A stretch of 64,000 bases of DNA from contig OX388328.1 in assembly GCA_947579605.1 (NCBI GenBank), forward strand, positions 13,681,684-13,745,683. The letters are read 5' to 3'. Positions 1 to 9,525 of the stretch are shown here, piece after piece. Below the pieces are notes generated by a model that had not been told where the DNA came from, ran no database searches, and was given only the letters and a program-made list of their open reading frames with translations. Source of the DNA: Athripsodes cinereus. Lineage: Eukaryota > Arthropoda > Insecta > Trichoptera > Leptoceridae. Made by a program: the position numbers and the translations under genes. Within the stretch, counting starts at the first letter, position 1; every line of letters begins with the position of its first letter.

Positions 1-250
1 GTCCTGGCTGCGCAATATTAGAGAATGGACCGGAATGAGGACAGTGGATGACCTGTGGGCCTAGTCAAAACACATTTAAGCGTTACGTTTTCGTTCAAAC
101 AGGACTAGGTTACGAGAACGCGTCAATTTTCGGAGCGAAAACGAAACGAAAACGTAACGCTTAAATGTGTTTTGACTAGACCTACTATTCAGAGCGGCAC
201 AGGACAGGAAGGTTTTCGCCGGAGTGATCGCCAACGTCGGTGGTACCTGA
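1..250 (+). pseudogene. Non-LTR retrotransposon RT, C-terminal remnant split by a MITE
   Basis: Bases 2-56 read SWLRNIREWTGMRTVDDL, a motif common in the post-RT C-terminal region of insect LINEs. A foldback element interrupts it. The frame resumes at 182 as LLFRAAQDRKVFAGVIANVG and stops with TGA at 248-250. Only the last ~40 residues are present, because the window edge cuts off the rest. The second copy of this family (31.66-32.12 kb) is interrupted at the same place. It is a dead fragment; the clade (CR1/RTE-like) is a guess. Confidence 0.75.
57..185. mobile_element. Foldback MITE, family A copy 1
   Basis: About 129 bp with long imperfect terminal inverted repeats. The left arm starts GGGCCTAGTCAAAACACATT and the right arm ends with its complement, ATGTGTTTTGACTAGACCTA. 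The arms continue inward through the GCGTTACGTTTTCGTT block. There is no ORF. It sits inside LINE coding sequence. Other family A copies are at 39.4, 39.86 and 40.32 kb; family B (31.83 and 38.75 kb) shares the AGGCCT-x-AGTCAA end. The target duplication is not resolvable because TIR and flank are similar. Confidence 0.8.
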
Positions 251-286
251 CACGGCACAGAATGAAGAAGAAGAAGAGTCAATTAT

Positions 287-350
287 TCGTAAGCGTCGGG
301 ACGCTTCTCTCACTTTTTCCGATTAGATTTAGATTACCGTATAATCCATT
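287..350 (-). repeat. Dispersed repeat family D fragment
   Basis: Matches, in reverse orientation, the block tandemly repeated at 3.0-4.07 kb (gag(t)gagaaaggygtcccaa-type core). Short and diverged. Bases 350-617 hold no recognisable feature. Confidence 0.45.
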
Positions 351-617
351 GCAGAAATTGATCAATAACTCTTCATTTAATTTTAATCCACTTATTTCAA
401 GATTTAAATATACAGATATATACATTTATGCTATATGTATATTAAAATATAATTTGATTATTATTATATAAAGCCCTCTTATACTACAAACTGCAACATT
501 TATTTATAAAAATAACTGCCGAGACTCACAGCAGCTGTCTACATAATGACACATTCATTCAGAAAGTAACGCTGGATCAAACTGATTAATGTGTGGTTTT
601 GGTTTGATTGAAACTCA

Positions 618-1240
618 TCATCATCATCATCATCGCCCTCAACGCTCCTCTCAGGAGCACAGGGCAGAAACCAGCCTCCTCCATTCAGAGCGTCTCTGTG
701 CCAATCGCGTCACCTCTTCCCACGACATTCCTTGCGCTCTGATATCGTTGTCATAGGAACGGTGTATTGTGAAAGAGGGACGCCCGGGCCTACGGAACCC
801 CTACGGACGGAAGAGCAGTGCTCTTTATGGCCAACTATCATTGGATATTCTCAAAACATGTCCCAGGCAGGACCATCGTCTCTCTTGTATTACGGAGATT
901 ACAGGTCTCTGCTGGGTGCGCCGGCGCACAGCATCATTTGTAACATGTTCATACCATCTGACATCCAAAATCCTTCTAAGACACTTGTTTTCAAAGCTTA
1001 GTATCTTCCGCTCTTGAGCCTTGGTTAAGTGTCAAGACTCGCAGCCATATAGAAGGATTGGGATGATGCACGCATTGAACAAGCAACATTTTGTCCTGAT
1101 GCTGAGTCCAGACGCCTTCCAAACTTTCTTCATGTTGTTGAAAGCCCCGCTAGCTGCTCCTATGCGGATTGGTAATTCCGACCGGAGATCACCCTCTGGC
1201 ATTATGGTTGCTCCCATTTACCTGAATTTACTAACCTGAG
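618..1240 (-). pseudogene. CR1-like non-LTR retrotransposon 3' end (RT thumb and C-terminal region)
   Basis: Read on the minus strand from 1217, the translation gives EGDLRSELPIRIGAASGAF, then KASGLSIRTKCCLFNACIIP and ILLYGCESWHLTKAQERK, then CLRRILDVRWYEHVTNDAVR and a SCLGHVLRIS block. This is the usual order in the post-catalytic half of CR1/RTE-like RTs. Further 3' lies MSWEEVTRLAQRRSEWRRLV, just before an (ATG)n run at ~619-640 that forms the element's microsatellite tail. Frameshifts and stops are present and the YxDD palm is missing (5' truncated). A second 3' end of the same family is at 59.88-60.02 kb. Confidence 0.8.
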
Positions 1241-1644
1241 ATATTTGGGAATTGCCAACCATTAGTGGGGTGTGAGTACTCGTGCATGTACTATTACATA
1301 TGTACTCCGTTTTACCAGCGTTGATACGAAGGCCAAGGCCAAGGATTTGATTGAAACTAGACAAATATTATTTTTCATGATTTTTGTCATGTTTTTTGCT
1401 TTTGATTTGAGTAGGGTAATGTATGTATTGTTATTATTTACTAGCAACGTGTTCATCATGCGCTTCGGTAATTTGCGGGACCTTGATTGGTTTGTCTGAT
1501 AGAGAAATTTGAATGTTGATATTTTGTTAGGTTGAACTATTTGTGTCCCTTAAGAATATAAAAATAAAATAATAAAAATAAAATTATGTTTGTTGTAAAA
1601 TATCAGTAGAACCTCAAAACAAATTTTATTTAAAAAAATATTGT

Positions 1645-1740
1645 ATGAATGGTTTGTATTTGGCGCCATCTAATCATCCGTGACCATCTCAAAGGTGTCG
1701 TGACTTTTTCTGAAGTTTTCAACTTGCTCTTGCATGGTTA
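1645..1740 (-). pseudogene. L2-like LINE 3'-end fragment
   Basis: Contains the reverse complement of the 3' end of the element at 2.2-2.6 kb: a GGCGCC block, then the residues encoding LEMVTDD before the stop. It lies ~0.9 kb from, and inverted to, its better copy. It is only ~95 bp long. Confidence 0.5.
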
Positions 1741-1990
1741 CTCTTGAGACAATCTAAATACAATCTTAATTTTGTCTTGATCTTAGTCATGCGACCCGCG
1801 AAAGGACTAAAATAGTAAAAAAATACCACTCTACCGCTATTGCGAGATTGGTATGCACGATTTTATTTAATAAATTCAGGGATATTGTGAAATATTTCGA
1901 ATTCCTTAGATACTAGATCGAAAGTCTGGCGGCGGTAGGATAGAGATTTTATCGTTTATAAAACAATTCTATCGTGAAAACGAGCGCCAG
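1741..1990. mobile_element. Degenerate MITE, family E-like half
   Basis: Shares the stretch ggttactcttgagacaatct, then the 'cttgatcttagtcatgcgac' region, with the left arm of the complete MITE at 28685-28889. The right arm is not clear, so this is an old or truncated copy. Confidence 0.45.
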
Positions 1991-2071
1991 AAGACCACTT
2001 TGTCCAGAGTGTCTTTCACTCTAGCTTGGAGCCTGGATGTTTGAATATTATCAACTTTTGAATACGAGTTC

Positions 2072-2195
2072 ATCGATAGCCTGGAGGTAGAGTCTCAGCC
2101 TTACGCGCAAGAGGTGCACGGTTCAATCCCAGGTGCCGGCAAACTCCCCTTTCACGACAAAAGCTTTTACTTTACTGTGAAAGGTGTATAATGCC
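2072..2195 (+). mobile_element. tRNA-derived SINE, family 1
   Basis: The head carries pol III-like boxes: box A around TAGCCTGGAGGTAGAG and box B around GGTTCAATCCC. The family body follows: aggtgccggcaaactcccct, ttcacgac, and a tail ending gtgaaaggtgtataa. Other copies are at 5.82-5.99, 12.72-12.89, 43.62-43.81 and 63.06-63.45 kb. This copy is truncated before the A-rich tail and abuts the L2-like fragment. Confidence 0.75.
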
Positions 2196-2215
2196 TTTAA
2201 TGCTGCTGTCACACA

Positions 2216-2620
2216 CAACTGCTTAAGGAGCTACACTGGCTGAGAGTCCCAGAGAGAGTAGAGTTCAAACTGTGCCTCACGGTCCACAAAGCCTTGAACG
2301 GCACAGCACCTCTATGCCTCGCTGAGCTCTGTCCCCTCGACGAAACTCTCAGGCGACCACTGCTATCAGCTTCCACCGCTGTCAACAAACTTGTAGAACC
2401 CAACAGGGCAAACACTTCCAAATTCGCAGAGAGGAGCTTTAGCGTTGCGGGGCCAACTGCCTGTAATCGATTACCAGCGGATTTAAGACAGAACCAACCC
2501 ACTGCAACGTTCAGGAGTAAGCTGAAAGTATTGCTTTTCAAGAAAAGCCATGGCGCCCTTGAGATGGTCACGGATCATTAAATGGCGCCAAATATAAATT
2601 GTTTTTATTATTATTATAAT
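2216..2620 (+). pseudogene. L2/CR1-like retrotransposon RT, C-terminal fragment
   Basis: One open frame gives LKELHWLRVPERVEFKLCLT, then VHKALNGTAPLCLAELC, then SKFAERSFSVAGPTACNRLP and ATFRSKLKVLLFKK, ending near LEMVTDH with a stop at ~2581. This 'HWLPVrxRI...F..aaPrlWN.LP..lR...sf.sklKt.LF' ladder is the known C-terminal signature of L2-type LINE RTs. It is 5' truncated, with no catalytic YADD. The frame is nearly intact, which suggests a fairly young fragment. The following GGCGCC-containing 3'UTR also appears inverted at 1645-1740. Confidence 0.8.
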
Positions 2621-3014
2621 AACAACTCGTCGTTTTAATAACGACCAAAAACATTCTGTTCACACTGAACCACTACTCCATTTATAGATGAGCACGATAG
2701 GTACCGTTTGTGTGTTTTTCTACATAAAAATATAAAATATTAGAATCCGTCAAATATAACGGGTTGAGTTGTCTTGTAACCAAAATAACTTTTATTATTT
2801 TTGGCAAGTACAGCGCATCGGCTCAACCAAAAATAAGAATTGTTTTTATTAAAATGATAATTCCTTCGCTACCATCACTGCTACCAACACAATATTTCTC
2901 AGTCTTACTCAAATTATATATAATATATTAAATATGTACATATCTTCAATATAGTTAACGATATTAGCTACCTACAACATATCTAAATGTAGAAACGAAA
3001 CAACAATATGTCAT

Positions 3015-4075
3015 AATACGTTATTTTTCAGTATGGCCGTATATAGTTTTTTCAACATAATTAATTACCTACATTTGTAAATCTCTATTGCAGGAGCACG
3101 TTTCACACATCATAAATCTCGTTTGCAAAATCTAATTAGGAGGAGTGAGAAAGGCGTCCCAATGCTTACGACTCGGCTCTAGGCTGGCTTGAGTGGTGAT
3201 AAATATATCATGAAACGTCATTTTTCAGTACGATGGTACAGAGTTTTTCAAGCATAATTAATTACATTTGGGAATCTCGATTGCAGGAGCATGTTTACAT
3301 TTTTTTTTTTTTTTTTTTTTTATTTAAATTGGTAACAAATATAATATACAATAGAAAAGAAAATAAATACAATTTACGAGTCACGCCAAATCAAAAATGA
3401 TTTGTCGGCGTGTTCTCTTACAGGTTCAAAATATACTACATAACGAAAAAAAAAATTATATCAATCTATACAACTTACAATTAAACAATTAATTACTAGT
3501 TATAAATAAATCCACACTTTATCAACCAATCCTTGACTAATTTTTTTGCAATGTTTTTACTCTTGCATTTCTTATATGTATGTACATAATGTATATATAC
3601 ATAATGTAACATTATGCAAAATCTAACCGGAAGAAATGAGAAAGGCATCTAAACGTTTACGAATCGGTTCTAGGTTGGCTTGAGTGATGATAACTATATC
3701 ATAAAATGTAATTTTTCACTGTAGCTTACAAAAAAATTCCAATAATTAATTACACTTGGAGATTCCGATTGCAGGGGCATGTTGATACAATGTAACGTTG
3801 TGTAAAATTTAATCGGGGGGAGTGAGAAAGGCATCTTTATACTTACGATTCGGCTCTAGGCTGGCTTGAGTGATGATAACTGTCATGTCACGTAATTTTT
3901 TTTTAAGTATAGTCGTACATAATTATGTAGTTTTTGCATCATAATTAATAACATTTGGACATCTCGATTGCAGGAGCATGCTGATACAATGAAACGTTGC
4001 GTAAAATTAATAGGGGGAGTGAGAAAGACATATTGATGCTAACGAATCGGCAGTAGGCTGTCTTAAGTGATTTTT
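3015..4075 (+). repeat. Tandem array, four ~190-bp units of dispersed repeat family D
   Basis: Each unit carries taattacatttgggaatctc, then attgcaggagcatg, then a 'gtgagaaaggcatc' block, then cggctctaggctggcttgag. Unit markers (ttgcaggagca...) occur near 3092, 3282, 3769 and 3966. Unit 2 is split by a LINE 3' end (3299-3570). Single diverged units of the same family lie at 5.19, 28.59, 31.43, 34.97, 38.28, 48.23 and 61.18 kb, so a dispersed element has become locally tandem here. Confidence 0.75.
3299..3570 (-). mobile_element. Jockey-like LINE 3' end inserted in the family D array
   Basis: On the minus strand it reads toward a long poly-A tail (plus-strand T run at 3299-3322). Before a 3'UTR there is a short frame KKCKSKNIAKKLVKDWL-IKC ending in a stop near 3500. 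The homopolymer tail and coding-like end support a LINE insertion. The assignment to Jockey is weak. Confidence 0.5.
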
Positions 4076-4159
4076 TTTCGCGATCCATGGATAATATGTA
4101 CCTCCTAAAGAAGTAGTCTGAGGTAACACTACTTTTGCACTGACACCCTCAATTATTAT

Positions 4160-4232
4160 AGTTAGCAAGCTGGTTGCCTCACTTGTGAGACACGTCGTGA
4201 TGGTATAGTAGTATAGTATAGTACAGTATTTT
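4160..4232 (+). mobile_element. SINE family 3, 3' tail fragment
   Basis: Matches the family 3 tail: '...cctcacttgtgagacacgtcgtgatggtatag' followed by a (TAGTA)n-like run. The 5' part is missing. Confidence 0.55.
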
Positions 4233-4624
4233 AAGTTAATAAAATATAATTTAATCATAATTTGATATAGTATTAGGTACATATTGTAATATCGCTCCGA
4301 AATTCAGATCTACTTCTCTATGAAATTATCACCCGGTTTCATAAAAGAACATGTTCCATTATATTTAAAGCGAAATTTGGGTTTCATAAACTAACCTTAA
4401 ATTAAGGGCCTTTAATTCAGTTAAGTTATGGAACGCCAGATGTCATTATATACACGATAATTACAGCTACAAGTGGCAACTGCTGTTTAAATACATTATC
4501 TTGGTGGCCATCGAATCATTCTCCAACAGCATAACAAGTTAACAAATTCTTTGTAGAATTTTGAAAAACATAATATTTTGATTTTGACATCTTAAAACTT
4601 TTTTTTACTTATTAGAGAATCCGA

Positions 4625-4862
4625 TTAGAAATGGTTTCTCACTTTTTTTCGTAAAAATTCGAATGTACTGCAAAAGGCAGGTGTTCGAAAAAAACACATT
4701 TTACATCTTAAATTCTGCAGTGATGAGATTTGCCTTCAATTCTAAATATCTTAATTCTTTGTTGGCACGGAAAAAAACAGCTTGCGTTTTCATTACATGC
4801 TGGTCTGCTCGTTACCCCATTTTTGTGCGATATGCTGTGATTGTATAGAAATAGTGGTAGTT
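4625..4862 (+). mobile_element. SINE family 3 copy
   Basis: Contains the family blocks in order: aaaaggcaggtgttcgaaaa, 'cattttacatcttaaattc', 'gatgagatttgcc', a 'ggcacgg...acagcttgcgt' block, and 'tatgctgtgattgtatag' near the 3' end. Full-length compared with the copy at 51.33-51.59 kb but diverged. Confidence 0.65.
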
Positions 4863-5184
4863 ATTTTTCACCCAAGTGGGGTAAGCAGAGATAACGGAAT
4901 GCCTTTTAGATCTATCCTTACATGCTTCTATCTACATTCATATAATTTCTCATAAGCTTACGTCGATTGCTCTTGCGTAATTCTCGGACGCTTGCATTTT
5001 CTTACTCCCTCTCTTTTAGATATTACTTTGATTTTCGTATCAATCTGATTATTTTGCATAGATTTATATGTACTAAAGTACGAAGTAATATAATTCTATG
5101 TTATTTTGCACTTTCATTAGTGTATGTATCACGATTGGTATGGTTTAACCTGAAGATAAATATAATTTGCCGAATAGAGAGAGA

Positions 5185-5245
5185 AAGAGAGTATTAGGTG
5201 TACCAACGCTTACGAATCGCTTCAGGTTGGCTTAAGCGCATTACA
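5185..5245 (+). repeat. Dispersed repeat family D fragment
   Basis: Carries the core ccaacgcttacgaatcgctt followed by caggttggcttaagcg, as in the 3.0-4.07 kb array. It is a single short unit; nothing else is recognised between 4.87 and 5.43 kb. Confidence 0.5.
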
Positions 5246-5431
5246 CCATGACAACATTCACCAATTTCACCTATTTCTCTATTACTCTTTTTCAAATCAA
5301 ACCCTTCTATTCTATATGTATACAGTGAAATTTTGAAGATTCTTTCGTTTTCCATAATCAATTTTTTTTCTATAATCAAAGTTTGACTTTAAAATGAATT
5401 CTTAAAACGTAAGCACAAGTAAAAGTGTGGA

Positions 5432-5515
5432 AAAGTTTTGAAGAGGTCTATATCCATTAGAGGAGAGAACAAGGCTACCAGTAAGTAAGAAAGTAAGTAA
5501 GTAAACACAAGTACC
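5432..5515 (+). pseudogene. RTE-like LINE 3' terminus
   Basis: The stretch aagttttgaagaggtctata, then 'gagaacaaggctaccagtaagtaag', matches the 3' end of the minus-strand RTE-like fragment at 24.06-24.33 kb. It ends in a (GTAA)n-like microsatellite tail. Only ~80 bp remain. Confidence 0.6.
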
Positions 5516-5815
5516 CTTAAAAAAATTAAAAATTAAATCGATTTATCTCATCTTTTTTTATGAAACCGTCCATTTGAGTGGAAAAATCAGCGCCTACATA
5601 CATACATACATAGGTTCTGAACTAAATGAGTATGAAGGTAGAGAAATATTTTTATTACACAATACAATATCGTTTTTAGATAATATACCTACATTTATCA
5701 ACTAACTGTATAATATCCATAGACAACTAGTTTGTGACAATAATAATATCTTTATATTCTTTCATATGAGTCATTTATCTATTTATGTATTTTTATATAT
5801 TTGAGTTTACACTTT

Positions 5816-5992
5816 TTTTTTAAACAAGATATATCTGGGTTTTGTTAAAGACCCAAATACAACCTTATACACCTTTCACAGTAAGCTTAAAACTTGTGTC
5901 GTGAAAGGGGAGTTTACCGGCACCTGGGATCGATCCACGGACCCCCTGTTCATTGTTCATAAGGCCAAAACTCTACCTCCAGGCTACCGACA
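5816..5992 (-). mobile_element. tRNA-derived SINE, family 1
   Basis: Full-length on the minus strand. The head gtcggtagcctggaggtaga is near 5991, box B is GGATCGATCCC, the body is 'ggtgccggtaaactcccctt', and the 3' end ttgtatttgggtc...cagatatatc runs into a poly-A (plus-strand T run at ~5813-5821). Next to the copy at 43.6 kb, this is the best family 1 copy in the window. Confidence 0.8.
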
Positions 5993-6004
5993 AACATATT
6001 TATT

Positions 6005-6265
6005 ATTAAGCATTATTCTGTGAAGTTCGCGGCAAAGGGCCCATTCAAGAATCATAACACCTCCTGAACAATAGGGTGTTAAATCCTGCCTTGAATATCT
6101 CCACTCTCTCCAGAGTTTGCAAATCATATGGAATTTTGTTCCACAGTATCGGGACGAACCACACAGAAGACACGGTCAAAATAGTTAGCCAGCCCCCCTC
6201 TACGCAGCACCACAAGTCTACGAGTATTGACAGAGTCTGTGTTAGCAGGCCTTAGTGATTTTTAC
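6005..6265 (-). pseudogene. L2/CR1-like RT C-terminal fragment
   Basis: On the minus strand a frame reads VLWNKIPYDLQTLERVEIFK, then AGFNTLLFRRCYDS and a stop. This is the 'LWN.IP..LR...s.E.FK..l...Lf' end of an L2-like RT. The same 3' end occurs on the plus strand at 30.80-30.94 kb. Confidence 0.7.
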
Positions 6266-6735
6266 CTTTCCGTTGCCACCTCAGAAATGCAGAACTTCGA
6301 GATGTACCTACACCGGCGCCATGCCATGTAGTGCCTTGAACACAGTCAATATGATCTTGAATTCTATATACTCTTTCTTTGACTTCAAGCCAGTACAGAT
6401 CTTTCTTTTGAAACAGGAGTTATGTGACAAGTTATGCACAATTGCATAGTTGGAAATTTCAAGGTATTTTGTTTCTGAACAATTTTCTAAATCACTCATA
6501 ATGTATTGGGTAGAATGCCAAAAAAATACATCTGAACAAGCTGTCGCTTGAATTTACTCACTTCATTTCACACTATTGAGATGCTAAAATTCTCATTCTC
6601 AAAATGTACAGTAAAGAATAAATAAATAAATAAATTTATGTCGTATCTGCTGCATACTATGATACCATCTGTTTATATTAAAATTATTATATTTTGTTAT
6701 GAAACATTTGATTCCATTTTTTTACATAAAAGAAT

Positions 6736-6832
6736 AATTATGTAATTGAAACAAGTGTTTCTTTCTTGGAAAGAAGCACTTGTTTCAATTACATAATTAT
6801 GGAATTCTACTACGTGTGCACCGACACAATTA
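6736..6832 (-). mobile_element. Ribozyme-type foldback element G, copy 1
   Basis: A ~97-bp element flanked by a 10-bp direct repeat ATAAAAGAAT (6726-6735 and 6833-6842). Its 3' terminus is the family end gaattctactacgtgtgcac-cgacacaatt. The inner part is a perfect hairpin of attgaaacaagtg-type arms (6744-6796). The hammerhead-like core seen in longer copies is deleted here, leaving only the outer arms. Confidence 0.75.
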
Positions 6833-6889
6833 ATAAAAGAATTGTCTTAAATCACTCGCAAACGAAAAGTTCGCCAGTAGTCGATCGCT

Positions 6890-7400
6890 AAGTACGGTTT
6901 GTCTACGGCCCCTGTAGAAATGTCTTTTATTCAAGAAATCACCATTTTTGTAATTTAGCTTTAAAAACACAACAGAAAGTGAAATATACTATATAATAAT
7001 AATCACACTGTTATTAAAGACATACATAACATAACACATAACACGTGTAGACAATTTACACAGGCCGAGCTAGTCCCAAACTAAGATTATGAATCTTGTA
7101 TTATGGGTACTAACACGGCGATACAAATATACAATGCACTAAACACATATACATGTAACACCCAGACCCAGGACAATCTGAAAAAGGTCATTCTTCATTT
7201 TGCCCTGGCCGGGAATCGAACCCGGGACCTCGTGACTCAAAGGCAAGTGCGTTAGCCTCCGCGCCACACCAGTCGCCAATACGTTGTCTTTGTTCCGTTC
7301 AATAGTTAAATAATATGAAATATTTATTTGTGGAATTGAAAATTGGTACATTATTTCCATAACTAAATATTTAATATTAATTATAAATGTATTTTTTATA
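6890..7400 (-). repeat. Dispersed repeat family C copy 1, interrupted by a SINE
   Basis: Shares ttgaacggaacaaagacaac (reverse complement here at ~7281-7300) and gtatatttcactttctgttg (reverse complement at ~6972) with copies at 18.85, 27.0 and 47.1 kb. In those copies the sequence across the junction is continuous. Here a SINE of family 2 splits it at 'aaagacatac|gttgtc'. It has no coding capacity; it may be a MITE. Confidence 0.65.
7045..7278 (-). mobile_element. tRNA-derived SINE, family 2
   Basis: The head on the minus strand begins gcgactggtgtggcgcggag (box A region), then 'gaggtcccgggttcgattcc' (box B) near 7210-7230. The body includes tgggtctgggtgttacatgt and 'ctagctcggcctgtgt', ending in TGTTATG repeats. 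Comparison with uninterrupted family C copies shows a short duplicated ATAC at the insertion point. Other copies: 11.8, 35.96 and 52.95 kb. Confidence 0.8.
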
Positions 7401-7871
7401 GTTAGGTATTTGTTTATTGAATTGAAATAGTGGCTATGAATGTGTGTATTACCACAGAATTCCATACAAAACCTAGAACCCTGACTCATTTACAAAAGTG
7501 AGGCAAAAAATCTATGATTTTTTGACAGAACGGTTGGCGAAAGCGTGTGGTGTTTCCTACATTTTATGAAGTAATTCTCGCATTTTTATGAAAATATATG
7601 ATTTTTACATTTATAAAAACGTAATTGGTCAATTTTTGAAGTTCTTGTCGACGTTTTAAGCGATTTACCACACTTCTTTTCGCCAACCAATCTGTCAAAA
7701 GTGCCGAAAAATGGTGCCTCACTTTATTGCAATGAAAATACATACGAGTACTCCATCTAGGTATTATATATAAAAATCTTTGTGTATTACTAATAAATTA
7801 AATCAATATTTTCGACCATATCACCTGGCATACAGCGACTCTACAACAGAGATGATGATAATCTTCTAAGT

Positions 7872-8326
7872 CAGTGGTTCTTAACCTTTTTGGGGGTACC
7901 GAACCCCACCAGTTACATATAGGCATTCACCGAACCCCTCCTAATTTGAAAAATAAAATTAGATCTTTACAAATTCAAAACATGGTATATATTTATATAC
8001 AGGTGTACAAAATGATAAAAATAAATAAAAAACAAAGATCAAAACATTAAATTTTAATGGTTAAATCAAAACATGAACCATAGTAATTAATATTTACTTC
8101 AAATCAGTGTGACTTCTGCTGTTGCCTTTCAGAAACCAATTCAGAAATTCGCGGCTTTACCTTGGCAAGTGCCACTCTCATGTCATTTTCACAACAAAGT
8201 CTATTCCTCTTCTTCGTTTTTATATCCAACATCTTTGAAAAGGATTGCTCGCAAATTTTCACCGAACCCCCAAGACTGACTTACCGAACCCCTGGGGTTC
8301 GATCGAACCTAGGTTAAGAACCACTG
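7872..8326. mobile_element. hAT transposon deletion derivative with intact ends
   Basis: The terminal inverted repeats are CAGTGGTTCTTAACC and GGTTAAGAACCACTG. The element is flanked by a perfect 8-bp duplication TTCTAAGT (7864-7871 and 8327-8334), the classic hAT target-site length. The 455-bp interior keeps only the transposase C-terminus (8104-8253, minus) plus repeated 'accgaacccc' blocks near both ends. It is non-autonomous. Confidence 0.92.
8104..8253 (-). pseudogene. hAT transposase C-terminal (dimerisation region) remnant
   Basis: Minus strand, in one frame: CEQSFSKMLDIKTKKRNRLC, then CENDMRVALAKVKPRISELV, then a stop at 8104-8106. The E-x-x-F-S...K...R.R...L...A....P.I pattern is that of the hAT C-terminal dimerisation domain of ZBED/SCAND3-type transposases. 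About 50 of some 600 residues survive, so it cannot be functional. Confidence 0.8.
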
Positions 8327-8559
8327 TTCTAAGTAATTGTTGGAATTGATTCAAAAATGAAATTTTTTCTACATAACTTGTATTGGTGATACTAATGGAG
8401 CTCTTAGTGTGAACTGTGTCTTATACGATATTATCATATCATAGGTATCGTTAAGAAGACAATCAGCATTATAATACAGTCGATTCCGCTTGATTGGGAC
8501 ACATCGGGACTTATTTACTACATTCATCTTTGTTACTTCACCAACTTTCATTCCACATT

Positions 8560-8700
8560 CCTCTCGTATAACACTGTAACGTACACGATCTCTCAGACTT
8601 TTACCACACATCCTTCTCAACGATCTCATTTGCTGTCTACTGCATTTATGCTACATCCTTCTTTAACCATGTCCACATGAGTGCATTGCATACATAATAA
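8560..8700 (-). pseudogene. RTE-A LINE fragment
   Basis: Minus strand: LMWTWLKKD, a shift, then QMRSLRRMCGKSLRDRVRYS, matching WTWLKKDES and EMRSLRRMIGKTLRDRV of the same family at 42.7 and 55.5 kb. It ends at an (AAT)n stretch (8694-8707) where a different LINE begins. Confidence 0.65.
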
Positions 8701-8885
8701 TAATAATCCAGCTCCGTCTGGTTCCATTTGAGTATCCCAAATGTATACAATAATAAAGGAATTGCCCATGTATTAACTGCCCTAATACTTCTCGTACTTC
8801 TATCGTCCACCAGGATAGTAAGAAGGTTTTTGTCCCTGTAGCTCTGTAAGTGATCTCCCATGATTGTACTATTTCATAGAACATC
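8701..8885 (-). pseudogene. R2/R4-clade-like RT fragment
   Basis: Minus strand, one frame: RAVNTWAIPLLLYTFGILKW then NQTELD. The 'aiNtyaiPvl.Y.fGi..W...el' block is typical of the post-palm region of R2/R4/Dong-type RTs. It ends in TAA repeats shared with the adjoining RTE-A fragment. Other R4-like material lies at 23.66-24.05 kb. Confidence 0.55.
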
Positions 8886-9059
8886 ATGGAAGAATCAACT
8901 CGAATAATGTTGGGGTTCTATATTTTGAATATACATAAATTTATTTTAATATTTTATGGTTTTGTTATTTAATGTTATTTTTAAATTTTATTGTTGAAAA
9001 TCTTATATTGTGTTCAAAATGTAGAATCAAATATTGTTTTGTTTAATAAATGAGATATG

Positions 9060-9180
9060 AGATAATAATAAACTTTATTGTGCAGAATATGATAACAGGA
9101 ATTATATACAACATGCATGAAAAAATCTGTACAACGGGCGAGTTTATCGCAGAGTTGTGATATCTTCCAACTAACCCAAT
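9060..9180 (-). mobile_element. LINE 3' UTR end, family L
   Basis: Reads on the minus strand ggttagttggaagatatcac, 'ataaactcgcccgttgtaca', ending in aataaagtttattattatct. A closely similar 3' end lies at 14.49-14.64 kb. No coding sequence remains. Confidence 0.55.
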
Positions 9181-9329
9181 ACTTACATAAGTGTTGGCAC
9201 TAAGATAGCAGACATAACACCAAACTTTTTGCTGTGGTAGATAATATGTATGTTTCTATTTGGAACTATTGGTCCAATTACACCGTTTAGCTTAACAAAA
9301 CACTTACATATATTAAGTACTTCCATATT

Positions 9330-9525
9330 TTGTCCATGGAGCACCCGGCAAATAATAGATCTCACACTCTTCTTCTACGTTTTCCTCTAAGTTTTCGAGT
9401 GTCCTGTTCTTAAAGACATTTTACATCCGAAATTTGGTGATGAGGTTAGCCTACCATCCTGAATGTCTTAATTTTTGTTTGAACGGAGAGGACAGCTTCA
9501 ATGTAATTAAATGTAAACATTCAAG
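9330..9525 (+). mobile_element. SINE family 3 copy, 3' truncated
   Basis: Blocks present in order: ccatggagcacccggc, 'taagttttcgagtgtcctgt', 'cattttacat', 'gatgaggttagcc', 'catcctgaatgtcttaattt', 'gaggacagctt'. The TATAGTA tail is missing; the satellite begins right after. Confidence 0.65.

Noticed and set aside
2209..2571. 120-codon minus-strand ORF
   Set aside because: Antisense shadow of the L2-like RT fragment, which has the recognised motifs on the plus strand.
3015..4075. CRISPR array
   Set aside because: Unit length ~190 bp, diverged units and eukaryotic context; a tandem repeat.
7200..7278. True tRNA gene on the minus strand
   Set aside because: The box A/B-bearing head is continuous with a ~230-bp SINE body present in several copies; the tRNA arms do not fold convincingly.
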